Of a stretch of DNA of 63,462 nucleotides, positions 1-8,413 are shown in pieces. The stretch's first letter is position 1. Each line of letters opens with the position of its first letter. The stretch spans positions 1-63,462 of the forward strand of contig CAXMQS010000098.1 in the NCBI GenBank assembly GCA_964195995.1. The letters run 5' to 3'. Below the pieces are notes generated by a model that did not search any database, was not told where the DNA came from, and worked only from the letters and a program-made list of their open reading frames with translations. A program made the translations under genes and the position numbers. The stretch comes from CAXMQS01 sp964195995. Its GTDB lineage: Bacteria > Actinomycetota > Acidimicrobiia > Spongiisociales > JAOTWH01.

Positions 1-2
1 AT

Positions 3-374
3 GAGGTTATGGCCCTGTTCCTGCCTGCCTTCGCGGGTGACGATCACGCATCGAAGGCTGTGGGGGGATGCGTCGAGATCATGACCAAGCTCGGTTACGG
101 ATCAGAAATGGGACCGTTCATTGCGGCAGGGGCTGGCGTGAACACTGGCATCGCCTATGTGGGTGTGGTCGGTGATCAAGGCAACTACAAAGATTTCACT
201 GCTCTCGGTGAAGAAATCAACCTTGCCTCTCGGTTGGCTCAAGCCGCAGGGCCTGGTGAGATTCTGGTGGCAGAAACGACGGCGGTGGCGGCACATGTGG
301 AATCGGAAGAGAAGCGGTCAATCGAGGCCAAGGGATTCTCCGAAACCATCCCAGTCATAGTTCTCCGTCACTGA
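3..374 (+). CDS. Class III adenylate/guanylate cyclase, C-terminal part (5' truncated by window edge)
   Basis: The open frame is already running at the window edge, so only about 123 C-terminal residues are visible. They read as the second half of a class III nucleotide cyclase catalytic domain: a segment like VMALFLPAFAG, then GVNTGIAYVGVVGDQ, then the ALGEEINLASRLAQ block. In this family the Asn and Arg of NLASR orient the ribose and stabilise the transition state, and both are present. The protein would make cAMP or cGMP from ATP or GTP. The sensor or membrane domains that usually precede the catalytic domain lie outside the window, so the signal it responds to is unknown. It ends shortly after the catalytic domain. 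Confidence 0.8.
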   Translation, partial: EVMALFLPAFAGDDHASKAVGGCVEIMTKLGYGSEMGPFIAAGAGVNTGIAYVGVVGDQGNYKDFTALGEEINLASRLAQAAGPGEILVAETTAVAAHVESEEKRSIEAKGFSETIPVIVLRH

Positions 375-638
375 GACCTCACCACAATCAGGGTGACAAG
401 CCATCAGATGAGGAGACCTACCCGCGAGAATTCTTGGCAACACATCACTCTGCCCACGCGCACATATCGGCACATCGACGTTCGGTTATCTGCTCCACTC
501 ACGGCCCTCTAGGAACATTCGTGCACACTGGCACATCAGGGCGTGACCTCGCCTGAGGTGGATCTGACACCGCTCTGAGTTGAGGTGTAGGTTCGATGTC
601 GGTCACAGGGTTGGGGTCGTCTTCATAGGAAAGGCTTG
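375..638. other. Intergenic region, no gene recognised
   Basis: About 260 bases between the cyclase end and the next start. I see no convincing coding frame, RNA gene or strong terminator. It probably holds the promoter of the small downstream gene, but no clear hexamers stand out. Confidence 0.4.
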
Positions 639-935
639 ATGATTGCGAGGATCTGGCGAGGTTGGACTCGCCCAGAGGACGCAGAGGCGTACGCGACTTA
701 CGTCCGTGCGACGGGCATCGCCGGGTACGAGGCGATACCGGGCAACCGCGGCGCCTATCTGATCAGCCGACCGGACGGCGATCGAACGGAGTTCCTAACG
801 GTCAGCTTCTGGGATACCCGCGATGCCATCGTTGCATTCGCAGGATCAGAGGTCGATCAGGCCGTCTTCTACCCCGAGGACGACCGATACCTCGTTGACC
901 GAGAGACCACCGTTCAGCACTTCACTGTGCACTGA
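639..935 (+). CDS. Small antibiotic-biosynthesis-monooxygenase (ABM)-like protein
   Basis: A 98-residue protein beginning MIARIWRGWTRPEDAEAYA. The ATG at 639 is preceded by AGGAAAGGC, a good ribosome binding site; a TTG one codon upstream is less likely. An N-terminal beta strand with an Ile-Trp-Arg start, a central TEFLTVSFWDTRDAIVAFAG segment and a C-terminal QHFTVH strand resemble the dimeric alpha/beta ferredoxin-like ABM fold, which includes small monooxygenases, heme-degrading enzymes and proteins of unknown role. No catalytic residues can be assigned. It stands alone between the cyclase and a convergent glucosidase gene, so context does not help. Confidence 0.55.
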   Translation: MIARIWRGWTRPEDAEAYATYVRATGIAGYEAIPGNRGAYLISRPDGDRTEFLTVSFWDTRDAIVAFAGSEVDQAVFYPEDDRYLVDRETTVQHFTVH

Positions 936-993
936 ACGAAACTCAGACACATCGGAACAACTGCGCTCGGCTATGCAATCTCTCGGATCTCCT

Positions 994-2325
994 TCAAATG
1001 GCGACAGCGTTGCGTCGAGTCACGTCGGCGTACCACTCGCCGCTGGCCTTCAGGATGCGCTCTTGGGTCGCGAAGTCGACGTAGGTGAGGCCGAAGCGTC
1101 TTGAGTAGCCGTAGGCCCATTCGAAGTTGTCCAGGAGTGACCAGGCGAAATAGCCGCGGACCGGCGACCCGGCTTCGATCGCCCTTTGGAGCTGCTCAAG
1201 GTGGCACTCCAGATAGGCAATGCGTTCCGTGTCCTGCACCCCGACTTCGGTGACCTGATCCGGGTAGGCGGCGCCGTTCTCGGTGATGTAGATATCGGAG
1301 AATGAGTAGTCACGATTCAGGCGGGTCAGCATGTCGTAGAGGCCCAGGGGATAGACCTCCCATCCCATCTCGGTGAATTCCGACGGCTCTGGAGGGGTGC
1401 CTGGCCGCTCGGCTTCCGACAGGTCCGGGCTTCGCACGATCTTGCGGCTGTAGAAGTTGACTCCCAGGAAATCGGAGGGAGTCGCCACTGTTTCCATGTC
1501 CCCTTCCTTGACCTGGGCTTGATCCCAAGCGACTTCCTCAACCACGTCCGCCGGGTAGCCCCGGCCAGAGATGGGGTCGAGGAACCACCGGTTCCATTTT
1601 CCGTCCTCCAAAGCGGTGGCAGCCACATCCGCCGGATGCTTCGAAGCCGAGTACTGGGGTTCGAGGTTCAAGACGATCCCCACCTTGGCTTGGGGCACTG
1701 CTGCTCTCACCGCCTGGGTTGCCAGGCCGTGGGCAAGGAGCACATGGTGAGAGACTGGCCAGACCTCAGTCCAAGCGGTATGCCCTGGTGCATGCTCACC
1801 GGTGCCGTACCCCAGATGGGATATCACCCATGGTTCGTTGATGGTCATCCAGTTTGTGACCCGGTCTCCGAGCCGTCCGGCTATGACTCCGGCGTAGTCG
1901 GCAAATGCCGACGGCGTGTCCCTGTTGAGCCATCCGCCGCTCTCGTCGAGCATCTGCGGCAGGTCCCAGTGATATAGCGTCACGTAGGGAGTGATTCCGG
2001 CCGAGAGGAGCCCGTCGACCAGCCGATCGTAAAAGTCGAGGCCGGCTTGATTGGTGCTCCCCCTTCCCTCAGGGACGATGCGGGGCCAAGCGATTGAGAA
2101 CCGATAGGAATCCACGCCCAGCCGCTGCATCAGGGCGATGTCGTCTTCCCACCGGTGGTAGTGGTCACAGGTGACATCGCCGGTGTCTCCGTTCAACACC
2201 TTGCCAGGAGTGCTCGAGAACGTGTCCCAAATACTCGGCAACCTGCCGTCTTCGGCTACCGCTCCCTCGATCTGATAGGACGCGGTGGCCACGCCCCAGG
2301 TGAAGTCGCTGGGGAACTCAAGCAT
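994..2325 (-). CDS. GH1 family beta-glucosidase
   Basis: A retaining beta-glycosidase of glycoside hydrolase family 1, expected to release glucose (or another sugar) from beta-glucosides in the cytoplasm. It starts with the family signature LEFPSDFTWGVATASYQIEGA. The acid/base glutamate is in TINEPW and the nucleophile in YITENG, and the DNFEWAYGYSRRFGL substrate-site block is intact. From the ATG at 2325 it is 443 residues, the usual family length. A TTG at 2406 with a GGAG-like ribosome site would add 27 poorly conserved residues and is a possible alternative. It is the last gene of the minus-strand operon that starts at 10096, after glycerate kinase. Confidence 0.9.
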   Translation of the reverse strand: MLEFPSDFTWGVATASYQIEGAVAEDGRLPSIWDTFSSTPGKVLNGDTGDVTCDHYHRWEDDIALMQRLGVDSYRFSIAWPRIVPEGRGSTNQAGLDFYDRLVDGLLSAGITPYVTLYHWDLPQMLDESGGWLNRDTPSAFADYAGVIAGRLGDRVTNWMTINEPWVISHLGYGTGEHAPGHTAWTEVWPVSHHVLLAHGLATQAVRAAVPQAKVGIVLNLEPQYSASKHPADVAATALEDGKWNRWFLDPISGRGYPADVVEEVAWDQAQVKEGDMETVATPSDFLGVNFYSRKIVRSPDLSEAERPGTPPEPSEFTEMGWEVYPLGLYDMLTRLNRDYSFSDIYITENGAAYPDQVTEVGVQDTERIAYLECHLEQLQRAIEAGSPVRGYFAWSLLDNFEWAYGYSRRFGLTYVDFATQERILKASGEWYADVTRRNAVAI

Positions 2326-2412
2326 TGAGGAAGCGTAGGAAGGTGGGGAGCCCACACTCCCCGACCGATCCGTGGCGCTCGTTGTGGTCTGATGATTCCA
2401 ACCCAAGCTCCG

Positions 2413-3687
2413 TCAAATGCGCCACGTCGCCGCCAGATCGGCGACGTTGGTACCTGTAGCGCCGGTGACCAACAGGTCGCCGGTCGCCTCGAGCACAGCG
2501 TGTGCATCGTTGTTGGCCAGCGACCCCTCCACATCGATGCCCAGAGCCTTAGCGCGCTCAACGCTTCCTCCGTCTATCAGTCCGCCGGCGGCTGTGGTGG
2601 GGCCGTCGACGCCATCCGTTGCCAGCGCCGCCACCAGCAGGGTGTCATCACCATCGGCAGCCATCGCCGCGGCCAATGCGAGCTCCTGGTTGCGGCCGCC
2701 GAGCCCCGAGCCACGAACGTCAACGACCGTTTCTCCGACGAAGGCCGCGATGCCGGGCTGCGTGGCCGCCGCCACGATTTCCGCCCCAGCATCGCGGGCC
2801 TCGCCTCGTAATGGTTCATCCGCGAGGCGGGCGGGGATGTCTCGGGCCCGAGCCGCCTCCACGAGGGCTATAGCTGCCGTCGTGCCGTCTGCTACCACCG
2901 ACATGATGTGACGCTCATGGCGCGGCGGCGGAATGTAGGCGTCAACAACAACTCGCATCGCTTCGGGGAGCATCTGAGAGACGTCGGCCGATACGCCTGT
3001 TCCGAGTGGTGGCACCACGGTCGGCCCGGAGGCCACTACGTGGAGGGGGTTGCCCACGACGTCCGATAGGACCAGCGTGACCAGGAGCGATTGGCTGACG
3101 GCGGCAGCCAGACCGCCTCCTTTCAGTCGGGACATCCGGGTGCGCACGGCGTTGATCTGATCGATCGGCACCGCTGCCGTCAGCAGAGCATCCGTGGCGA
3201 ACGCGATGTCGTCGATTCCTATCCCGTCCACCGGGACCTCGGCGAGGGATGAGCCTCCCCCAGAGATGACCGCAACAACGAGGTCGCGCTCGCAAGCACC
3301 GGCTGCTGCATCGAGCAGTGCTTGGCCGGCGCGTCGACTCTCGGCGTCAGGTACAGGGTGGCCGCCGACGATCAGGTCAATGCCTCGAAGAGAGGGAGCC
3401 GGCGCAGCGGTGACGGCGAGCCCCGTGGGCTTGTAATCCATGAACGAGTCCACAACAGCAGTTGTCATGCCTGCCGCTGCCTTGCCGAGGCCGAGAACGA
3501 TCACTCGATCGACATCATCGAGCTCGACGACATTGGGGCCGATCGCAAGTCGGCCGCCCTCGAGAAACAGCGCCGAACGAGTTACCTGGTAAGGGTCGAC
3601 AGCCTCGATGGCTTTGTCCAGCAGGTCGACTATCACCTGGCGACGCTCGGGATCGTGGGCGATCACCCCGGGGTCGAATCGGCTCAT
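2413..3687 (-). CDS. Glycerate 2-kinase (MOFRL family)
   Basis: A 424-residue homologue of the MOFRL/GckA-type glycerate kinases, which phosphorylate D-glycerate at C2 to give 2-phosphoglycerate for lower glycolysis. Recognisable segments are VLGLGKAAAGM near the N terminus, GGHPVPD, the AVISGGGSSL nucleotide loop, the SDVVGNPLHVVASGP block and the C-terminal GGRNQELALAAA and ATDGVDGPT motifs of the MOFRL domain. The ATG at 3687 overlaps the stop of the upstream glycosyltransferase by 4 bp (ATGA), so the two are translationally coupled. Its place in an operon with a GH13_18 phosphorylase suggests that the phosphorylase releases glycerate. Confidence 0.88.
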   Translation of the reverse strand: MSRFDPGVIAHDPERRQVIVDLLDKAIEAVDPYQVTRSALFLEGGRLAIGPNVVELDDVDRVIVLGLGKAAAGMTTAVVDSFMDYKPTGLAVTAAPAPSLRGIDLIVGGHPVPDAESRRAGQALLDAAAGACERDLVVAVISGGGSSLAEVPVDGIGIDDIAFATDALLTAAVPIDQINAVRTRMSRLKGGGLAAAVSQSLLVTLVLSDVVGNPLHVVASGPTVVPPLGTGVSADVSQMLPEAMRVVVDAYIPPPRHERHIMSVVADGTTAAIALVEAARARDIPARLADEPLRGEARDAGAEIVAAATQPGIAAFVGETVVDVRGSGLGGRNQELALAAAMAADGDDTLLVAALATDGVDGPTTAAGGLIDGGSVERAKALGIDVEGSLANNDAHAVLEATGDLLVTGATGTNVADLAATWRI

Positions 3688-4874
3688 CGCTCGAAGAGTG
3701 GCAGCAGGCGCTCCCGAACCGCGCCGTAGGAGAAATTGTCGAGACCGACTTGGTAGTTGGCAGCGATTGCGTCGCCGGCAGCTTCCGGGTCGCCCAGCCA
3801 CAGAGCTACCTGATCGACGACGTCCCGTGTGAGCGTTCCGGCTTCGATTTCGACGCAGCGCACGCCCGTTGAAGCGATGTCGGCGGCGTAGACGGCGTAA
3901 CGGTTGACGAAGACGGGTCGCCGGTGGAAGAAGGCCTCGAGAAGGGCATTGCCGAATCCCTCGATCAAGCTCGGATAGCACACCAGGTCGGCGGCGGCGT
4001 AGGCGTCGGCGAGCTCTGCTCCTGGAGCTACGGGCCAGAAGCGAAGGTCGACCCCCTCGGTTTCCGCCAGCGCCTCGAGCCTCGACCAGTAGCCCATATC
4101 CCTGTCGGCGGCGTGGGTGACGACCAGCTTGACGGCCGGGTCGTCGAGCTTGGCTGCGAGCGCGATGCTGGTCTCGATGCCCTTGCGAGGAATGACCCTG
4201 GTGGGCTGGAGCAACACGACATCGCTGGAGGAAAGGCCTACCAGGGAGCGGAAGGCTGCCGGCTCACCGTCTGTTGGCTCCGACTCGAAATCCATCACAT
4301 TCGGCAGGTAGGTGGCGTCGATGCCAAAGCGTGACTTGACCTCGGCGCTGGCGATTGTGTTGATCACCACGTGGTCGATGCCGCGAACCGGGAAGCACCG
4401 CTCGATGAGGTCAGCGACATTGTTAGGGGTGAAGATGTCGCGTTCGAACCACCAGTCGTGGTGATGGGCGACCGCCCCTACCAACCCCGACTCGAGGACC
4501 TCTGTGAGGGCGAGTGCCAACGGCAGGTGCAACGGCAACGACAGCACGTTATGCGGGATCAGAACATCGACGCTGTGGTCGGTGACGAATGCCTCGATGG
4601 CGGGCCGCAGGTCAGCGGCTTTCTCCAAGATGAGTTGTCGGGATTCTGCATCGGGATCGGCGACCCCAAAACTGCTTGCCTGCAACTGGGCGTTGTCTTC
4701 GGTGTCGAAATCTGCGCCCGAGACAACCGAGCCAGGCGAAAAGGGAGGCTCTAGGGATCCCCCGAACCACACCACCTCGTGACCCGCGCGTCTCAAGACA
4801 TCGGCAATCTTGGCGGCTTCCAGGGACACGCCGTCGAGGCCGCCGAAGCGGAAGGTGAACATCCCAATGACCAT
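3684..4874 (-). CDS. GT4-type glycosyltransferase (family 1 GT-B fold)
   Basis: A 396-residue GT-B glycosyltransferase. The start MVIGMFTFRFGGLDGVSLEAAKI is a typical first beta-strand and Gly-rich loop. The C-terminal half has PTRVIPRKGIETSIALA and the EGFGNALLEAF block, where the E-x7-E motif of retaining GT4 enzymes binds the nucleotide-sugar donor. The ATG at 4874 lies 2 bases after the upstream permease stop. The open frame runs further upstream but overlaps the permease out of frame, so that part is spurious. The acceptor is unknown. In this operon it may build or remodel a glucoside, or its product may be unrelated to the imported compound. Confidence 0.8.
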   Translation of the reverse strand: MVIGMFTFRFGGLDGVSLEAAKIADVLRRAGHEVVWFGGSLEPPFSPGSVVSGADFDTEDNAQLQASSFGVADPDAESRQLILEKAADLRPAIEAFVTDHSVDVLIPHNVLSLPLHLPLALALTEVLESGLVGAVAHHHDWWFERDIFTPNNVADLIERCFPVRGIDHVVINTIASAEVKSRFGIDATYLPNVMDFESEPTDGEPAAFRSLVGLSSSDVVLLQPTRVIPRKGIETSIALAAKLDDPAVKLVVTHAADRDMGYWSRLEALAETEGVDLRFWPVAPGAELADAYAAADLVCYPSLIEGFGNALLEAFFHRRPVFVNRYAVYAADIASTGVRCVEIEAGTLTRDVVDQVALWLGDPEAAGDAIAANYQVGLDNFSYGAVRERLLPLFER

Positions 4875-4876
4875 CG

Positions 4877-5791
4877 TCAGCCCTTGACCGAGCCGGCGGT
4901 GAGCCCTTCCGTCAGGAAGCGTTCCGCCAGGAAGAACAAGGCGATCACAGGCAAGGTGATCAGCACCGACCCCGCCATCAGCAACGTACGCGGCACTTCG
5001 GTGGTATCGAGTTGCTGCACCCCCAGCGGCAGCGTCCAGGCGCTCTGGTCCTGGAGGATGAAGAGCAGAGCGAAGAGGAACTCGTTCCAGGCGATCATGA
5101 ACACAAATAGGGCGACTGCCGCGATGGCGGGCGCAGACAACGGGATCGTGATGCGGCGCATCACCCCCCAATGCGACAGCCCGTCGATGAGGCCAGCTTC
5201 TTCCAACTCCTTGGGGATCGACGTGAAGTAGCTGCGGAGCATGTAGAGAGCGACCGGGATGGTCTGGGCGACGTACACCACCATCAGCCCGAACAGATCG
5301 AGCCCCGGCAGTCCAAGCGTGATCCCGAAGATCTCGACGTCGACGGATCCGATGCGGCTGAACACGACAAACAGCGGGATGGAGATGACCACCGCCGGGA
5401 ACAGGTACACCAGAATGATGCCGAGACTGATGGCCCTCTTGCCGAAGAAGTTGAGGCGGGCAACGGCGTACGCCGCGAGCACTCCAATGGTGGTGGTCAC
5501 GATCACGGTGACCACGCTGACGATGGCGCTGTTGGTGATGAATACCCAGAAGCCCTGGCCTCCGTCGGAACGCGATCGCAGCACCTGCCGGTAGGTGTCG
5601 AAACTGAGGATCTGGTCCCAGCTGGGAAAGAAGTTGATTGGATTGCGGAACAGTTCCGCGACATCCTTGAACGACAACCCGATCATGTAGATCAAGGGGA
5701 ACACCGTGACGATGACGAAGAACGCGATGCTGGCCCATTTCAGGGCGCCCCAGACCTTCTCCTCGCGGCTCAGTGCGGCGCGGCTGCTCAT
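4877..5791 (-). CDS. Carbohydrate ABC transporter permease, MalG type
   Basis: A 304-residue inner-membrane permease with six predicted membrane segments, the first near residues 18-40 (FFVIVTVFPLIYMIGLSF). The cytoplasmic EAA loop reads EELEEAGLIDGLSHWGVMRRITIPLSAPA and docks the ATPase subunit. It overlaps the MalF-type partner by 4 bp at its start. The set has a binding protein and two permeases but no ATPase gene, which is common in actinobacteria where a shared MsiK-type ATPase energises several importers. Confidence 0.92.
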   Translation of the reverse strand: MSSRAALSREEKVWGALKWASIAFFVIVTVFPLIYMIGLSFKDVAELFRNPINFFPSWDQILSFDTYRQVLRSRSDGGQGFWVFITNSAIVSVVTVIVTTTIGVLAAYAVARLNFFGKRAISLGIILVYLFPAVVISIPLFVVFSRIGSVDVEIFGITLGLPGLDLFGLMVVYVAQTIPVALYMLRSYFTSIPKELEEAGLIDGLSHWGVMRRITIPLSAPAIAAVALFVFMIAWNEFLFALLFILQDQSAWTLPLGVQQLDTTEVPRTLLMAGSVLITLPVIALFFLAERFLTEGLTAGSVKG

Positions 5792-6753
5792 TGCTCCTCT
5801 TCCTCTTCAACGAAGAACCATTTGAAGTAGATAACGAGCAGCACCCCGAGAATGACCGCGAGGATCAAGCCGAGGGCTGCGGCCGACCCGATGTCGGCGC
5901 GGCCGCGCAGCCAGTCGATGATCTTGACCGTGATGACCTCGGTGCCCCCAGAGCCACCCGTGAGCAAGAAGATGTCGTCGAACTTGTTGAACGTCCAGAT
6001 GAAGCGCAACACGACCAGTACCGATAGCACGCCGGCGAGCTGCGGGAAGATGACGTAACGAAAGCGCTGCCACAGGGAGGCACCGTCGACCATGGCCGCT
6101 TCCTCCAGGCTCTCGGGCATCGCCTGGAGGCGAGCGAGGATGAACAGGAAAGCGAAGGGGAAGTAGCGCCACCCCTCGAAGAGGATCACCACCGATAAGG
6201 CCATCGGCACCGTGAGGTCCCACCCGAGAATGGTGAGCACGAAATCACGCCTTCCCAGGAAGTCGATGCGCTGGAACCCGATGGCATCGAGTATCTCGTT
6301 TGTGAACCCGAACGTCGGGTTGAGCATCAGCTTCCACACCACGGTTACCGCGATGACCGGCGCCACGTAAGGAAAGAGGACGAAGCCGCGGACGAGACCC
6401 CGTCCCCGGAACGCCTTGCGTAGAGCCATGGCGGCCCACAGCCCGATACCGATGGACAGCACTGTGCCTCCAACGGTGTAGATGACCGTGGTGGTGATGA
6501 CGTCGACGAAGTCGCGGTCTGAGAGCACACGCTCGAAGTTGCGAGTGGTGATTTCGAAGTCGAACAGGTTGACGTCTTGCAGCTCGATGAGCCTGATCCG
6601 CTGCAGGCTGAGGGCGATGTTCCACAGCACCGGGAAGATCACCAGTCCGAAGACAACGATCACGGCGGGCGCCAACAGGATGTAGGCCAAGCGCGCCTCG
6701 CGCCTGGCCAGCCCGCTACGCCTCTTCCTCTTCCTCTTGACTTCGGTTGCCAC
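5788..6753 (-). CDS. Carbohydrate ABC transporter permease, MalF type
   Basis: A 321-residue permease with a basic N terminus (KRKRKRRSGLARREAR) followed by a membrane segment at about residues 25-48. The EAA loop is ESLEEAAMVDGASLWQRFRYV. It pairs with the MalG-type permease encoded immediately downstream with a 4-bp overlap. Its own start lies about 65 bases after the solute-binding protein stop, across a strong stem-loop that may lower expression of the membrane subunits relative to the binding protein. Confidence 0.92.
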   Translation of the reverse strand: MATEVKRKRKRRSGLARREARLAYILLAPAVIVVFGLVIFPVLWNIALSLQRIRLIELQDVNLFDFEITTRNFERVLSDRDFVDVITTTVIYTVGGTVLSIGIGLWAAMALRKAFRGRGLVRGFVLFPYVAPVIAVTVVWKLMLNPTFGFTNEILDAIGFQRIDFLGRRDFVLTILGWDLTVPMALSVVILFEGWRYFPFAFLFILARLQAMPESLEEAAMVDGASLWQRFRYVIFPQLAGVLSVLVVLRFIWTFNKFDDIFLLTGGSGGTEVITVKIIDWLRGRADIGSAAALGLILAVILGVLLVIYFKWFFVEEEEEQ

Positions 6754-6762
6754 GCTAAATGT

Positions 6763-6797
6763 GAAGCAGGGGCCGGACCATCTCCCGCCCCTGCTTC
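6763..6797 (-). terminator. Stem-loop between solute-binding protein and permease genes
   Basis: An 11-bp perfect inverted repeat (GAAGCAGGGGC with GCCCCTGCTTC) separated by 13 bases, with no strong T run. In sugar ABC operons such hairpins often act as partial terminators or RNA stabilisers that give more binding protein than permease. That role is inferred. Confidence 0.6.
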
Positions 6798-6818
6798 ATC
6801 GTCAGCACCTGTCGGTGC

Positions 6819-8303
6819 CTACTCCTCAGCCAACAGGGCTAGCTCATCCTCGGCGGCCGTTTGCAGCTCGGCAGCTGCTTGGGCAGCCGTCAGGCTTCCT
6901 CCGAGCACATCGGAGAGGGCCTGCGGAACATGGAGTGCCTGGTACATGGCCGTCACCAACTCACCTTGACCCTGGTTGAATCCCCAGCGGTCGAAGTTGT
7001 CGCTTCCCTCGATCAGGATCGAGATGACCTCTGTCGAGTAGAAGTCGCTGAGCGGTGCCGAACGGTCGACGCCCGTCTCCAGCTGCTGCCAACCATCAAG
7101 GAAGGCAGTCGGGTTGTCGGCGGTTCCACGACGCATCGGGAATTTGCCTTCAACCGACGTCGACAGCCAGTCCAGATAGCCATCTGAGAGCCAGAACTCG
7201 ACGAACGCTTGCGCCGCCGCGGTGCGGTCGGCATTGCCGGTGTTGCCGATGCCCATATAGGAGATCTGCCCGTACTGGGCGGGGGCTCCTGAGGGACCCG
7301 AGAACGACGGGACGAGCCCGCTGTTCTTGGCAAGGTAGGCAATGTCGTCTGCACACTCGTCGCAGACAGGCAGCGCAGCGTCGCGCAAGCCCGCCATCTC
7401 GTCGAGGATGAACGGTGACCACACGATCATGGCTGCTTGGCCTGCGAAGTAGGTCGCCCTTGTCGAGACCACGTCATTCAGTCCCGGTGGCGCATAGCTG
7501 TCGAGCAGGCTCGTGTAGAAGTCAATGGCCTCCACACAGTTGTCGCTGTCGAGCGTCGCCGTCCCCGAGTCGTCAACCAACTGGCAGTCGTTGGCGAGCG
7601 CGAAGTGCTCGAACGTCTGCTGGGTGAAGACCGCTCCACCGTCGTTGGAGGCGGTGATGCCGTAGAAGTCGTTGCCCGGATCATGCAGCGCTTCTGCAGC
7701 AGCTTCGATGTTGGCGAACGTATTGGGCACGTCGAGGCCCGCGGCGTCGAACAGATCAGACCGGTAGATCAGCAGCTGACCCCAGCCGTCCGAAGGCACT
7801 GCCGCCACGTTGCCATCCACCGTTGCCAGCGAGAGAGCTCCCTGGCTGAACGTCGATGAATCAAGGTTCTGCACGACTTGGTCGGCTGCCTCGGTGTTGA
7901 GTAGCCCTTGACTCGCCCAGCCGATCGTGAAGTCGATCGGATGGAAGACCACATCCGGCAATGTGCCAGCGGCAGCGTTCGTGATCATCAGCGAAGGCAG
8001 GTTGCCCTCGTCGGTTGCCGTCAACTCAACGTTGATGTCGGTCGCCGCTGTGAACGCTGCGATGATGTCCTGAGTGATCGCCAGCCGAGCGGGCTGGGTC
8101 TCAGTGCTCCAGAACTTGATGGTCGTCCCCGGAACGACCTCGGTCACGATCGACGTGATGGTCTCCGTTTCGGTGACCACCGACGTAACAGTCTCAGTTT
8201 CTGTCACGATGGATGTGACCGTCACCTCCGTACTATCGCCGCAGGCGGCTGCCACCATCCCAAAAGCTATGAGCAACGCTACGAGTGCTCTCCAACGGGT
8301 CAT
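6819..8303 (-). CDS. Family 1 extracellular solute-binding lipoprotein (sugar ABC importer)
   Basis: A 494-residue lipoprotein that should capture the imported glycoside outside the membrane. The signal peptide MTRWRALVALLIAFGMVAAAC ends in a lipobox (VAAAC) with Cys at about residue 21. A Thr/Val/Glu-rich linker of near-repeats (VTSIVTETETVTSVVTETET) follows, then the mature domain starting at TIKFWSTE, typical of cluster-B sugar-binding proteins. The ATG at 8303 has GGAGGGG upstream; an in-frame ATG at 8318 would put extra residues before the signal peptide. It lies between the GH13_18 phosphorylase and the permeases. Confidence 0.92.
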   Translation of the reverse strand: MTRWRALVALLIAFGMVAAACGDSTEVTVTSIVTETETVTSVVTETETITSIVTEVVPGTTIKFWSTETQPARLAITQDIIAAFTAATDINVELTATDEGNLPSLMITNAAAGTLPDVVFHPIDFTIGWASQGLLNTEAADQVVQNLDSSTFSQGALSLATVDGNVAAVPSDGWGQLLIYRSDLFDAAGLDVPNTFANIEAAAEALHDPGNDFYGITASNDGGAVFTQQTFEHFALANDCQLVDDSGTATLDSDNCVEAIDFYTSLLDSYAPPGLNDVVSTRATYFAGQAAMIVWSPFILDEMAGLRDAALPVCDECADDIAYLAKNSGLVPSFSGPSGAPAQYGQISYMGIGNTGNADRTAAAQAFVEFWLSDGYLDWLSTSVEGKFPMRRGTADNPTAFLDGWQQLETGVDRSAPLSDFYSTEVISILIEGSDNFDRWGFNQGQGELVTAMYQALHVPQALSDVLGGSLTAAQAAAELQTAAEDELALLAEE

Positions 8304-8326
8304 CTCAACCCCTCCCATCCACTAAG

Positions 8327-8351
8327 GGGCGGGCACGAACGGCGCCCGCCC
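8327..8351 (-). terminator. GC-rich stem-loop upstream of the solute-binding protein gene
   Basis: GGGCGGGC and GCCCGCCC form an 8-bp stem around a 9-base loop in the 110-base gap between the GH13_18 gene and the binding-protein gene. There is no clear U tract, so it may be an RNA-processing or partial termination site. Confidence 0.45.
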
Positions 8352-8413
8352 GGTCAACCGAACATACCAGCTTGTCACCAGTTGGCCGAAAGTGGTCTCA
8401 CTCAGCGCGGCCG

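Noticed and set aside
3684..5810. A 708-codon continuous frame covering glycosyltransferase and the MalG-type permease region
   Set aside because: Its first 312 codons are an Arg/His/Pro-rich shadow of the permease in another frame; only the part from 4874 is glycosyltransferase.
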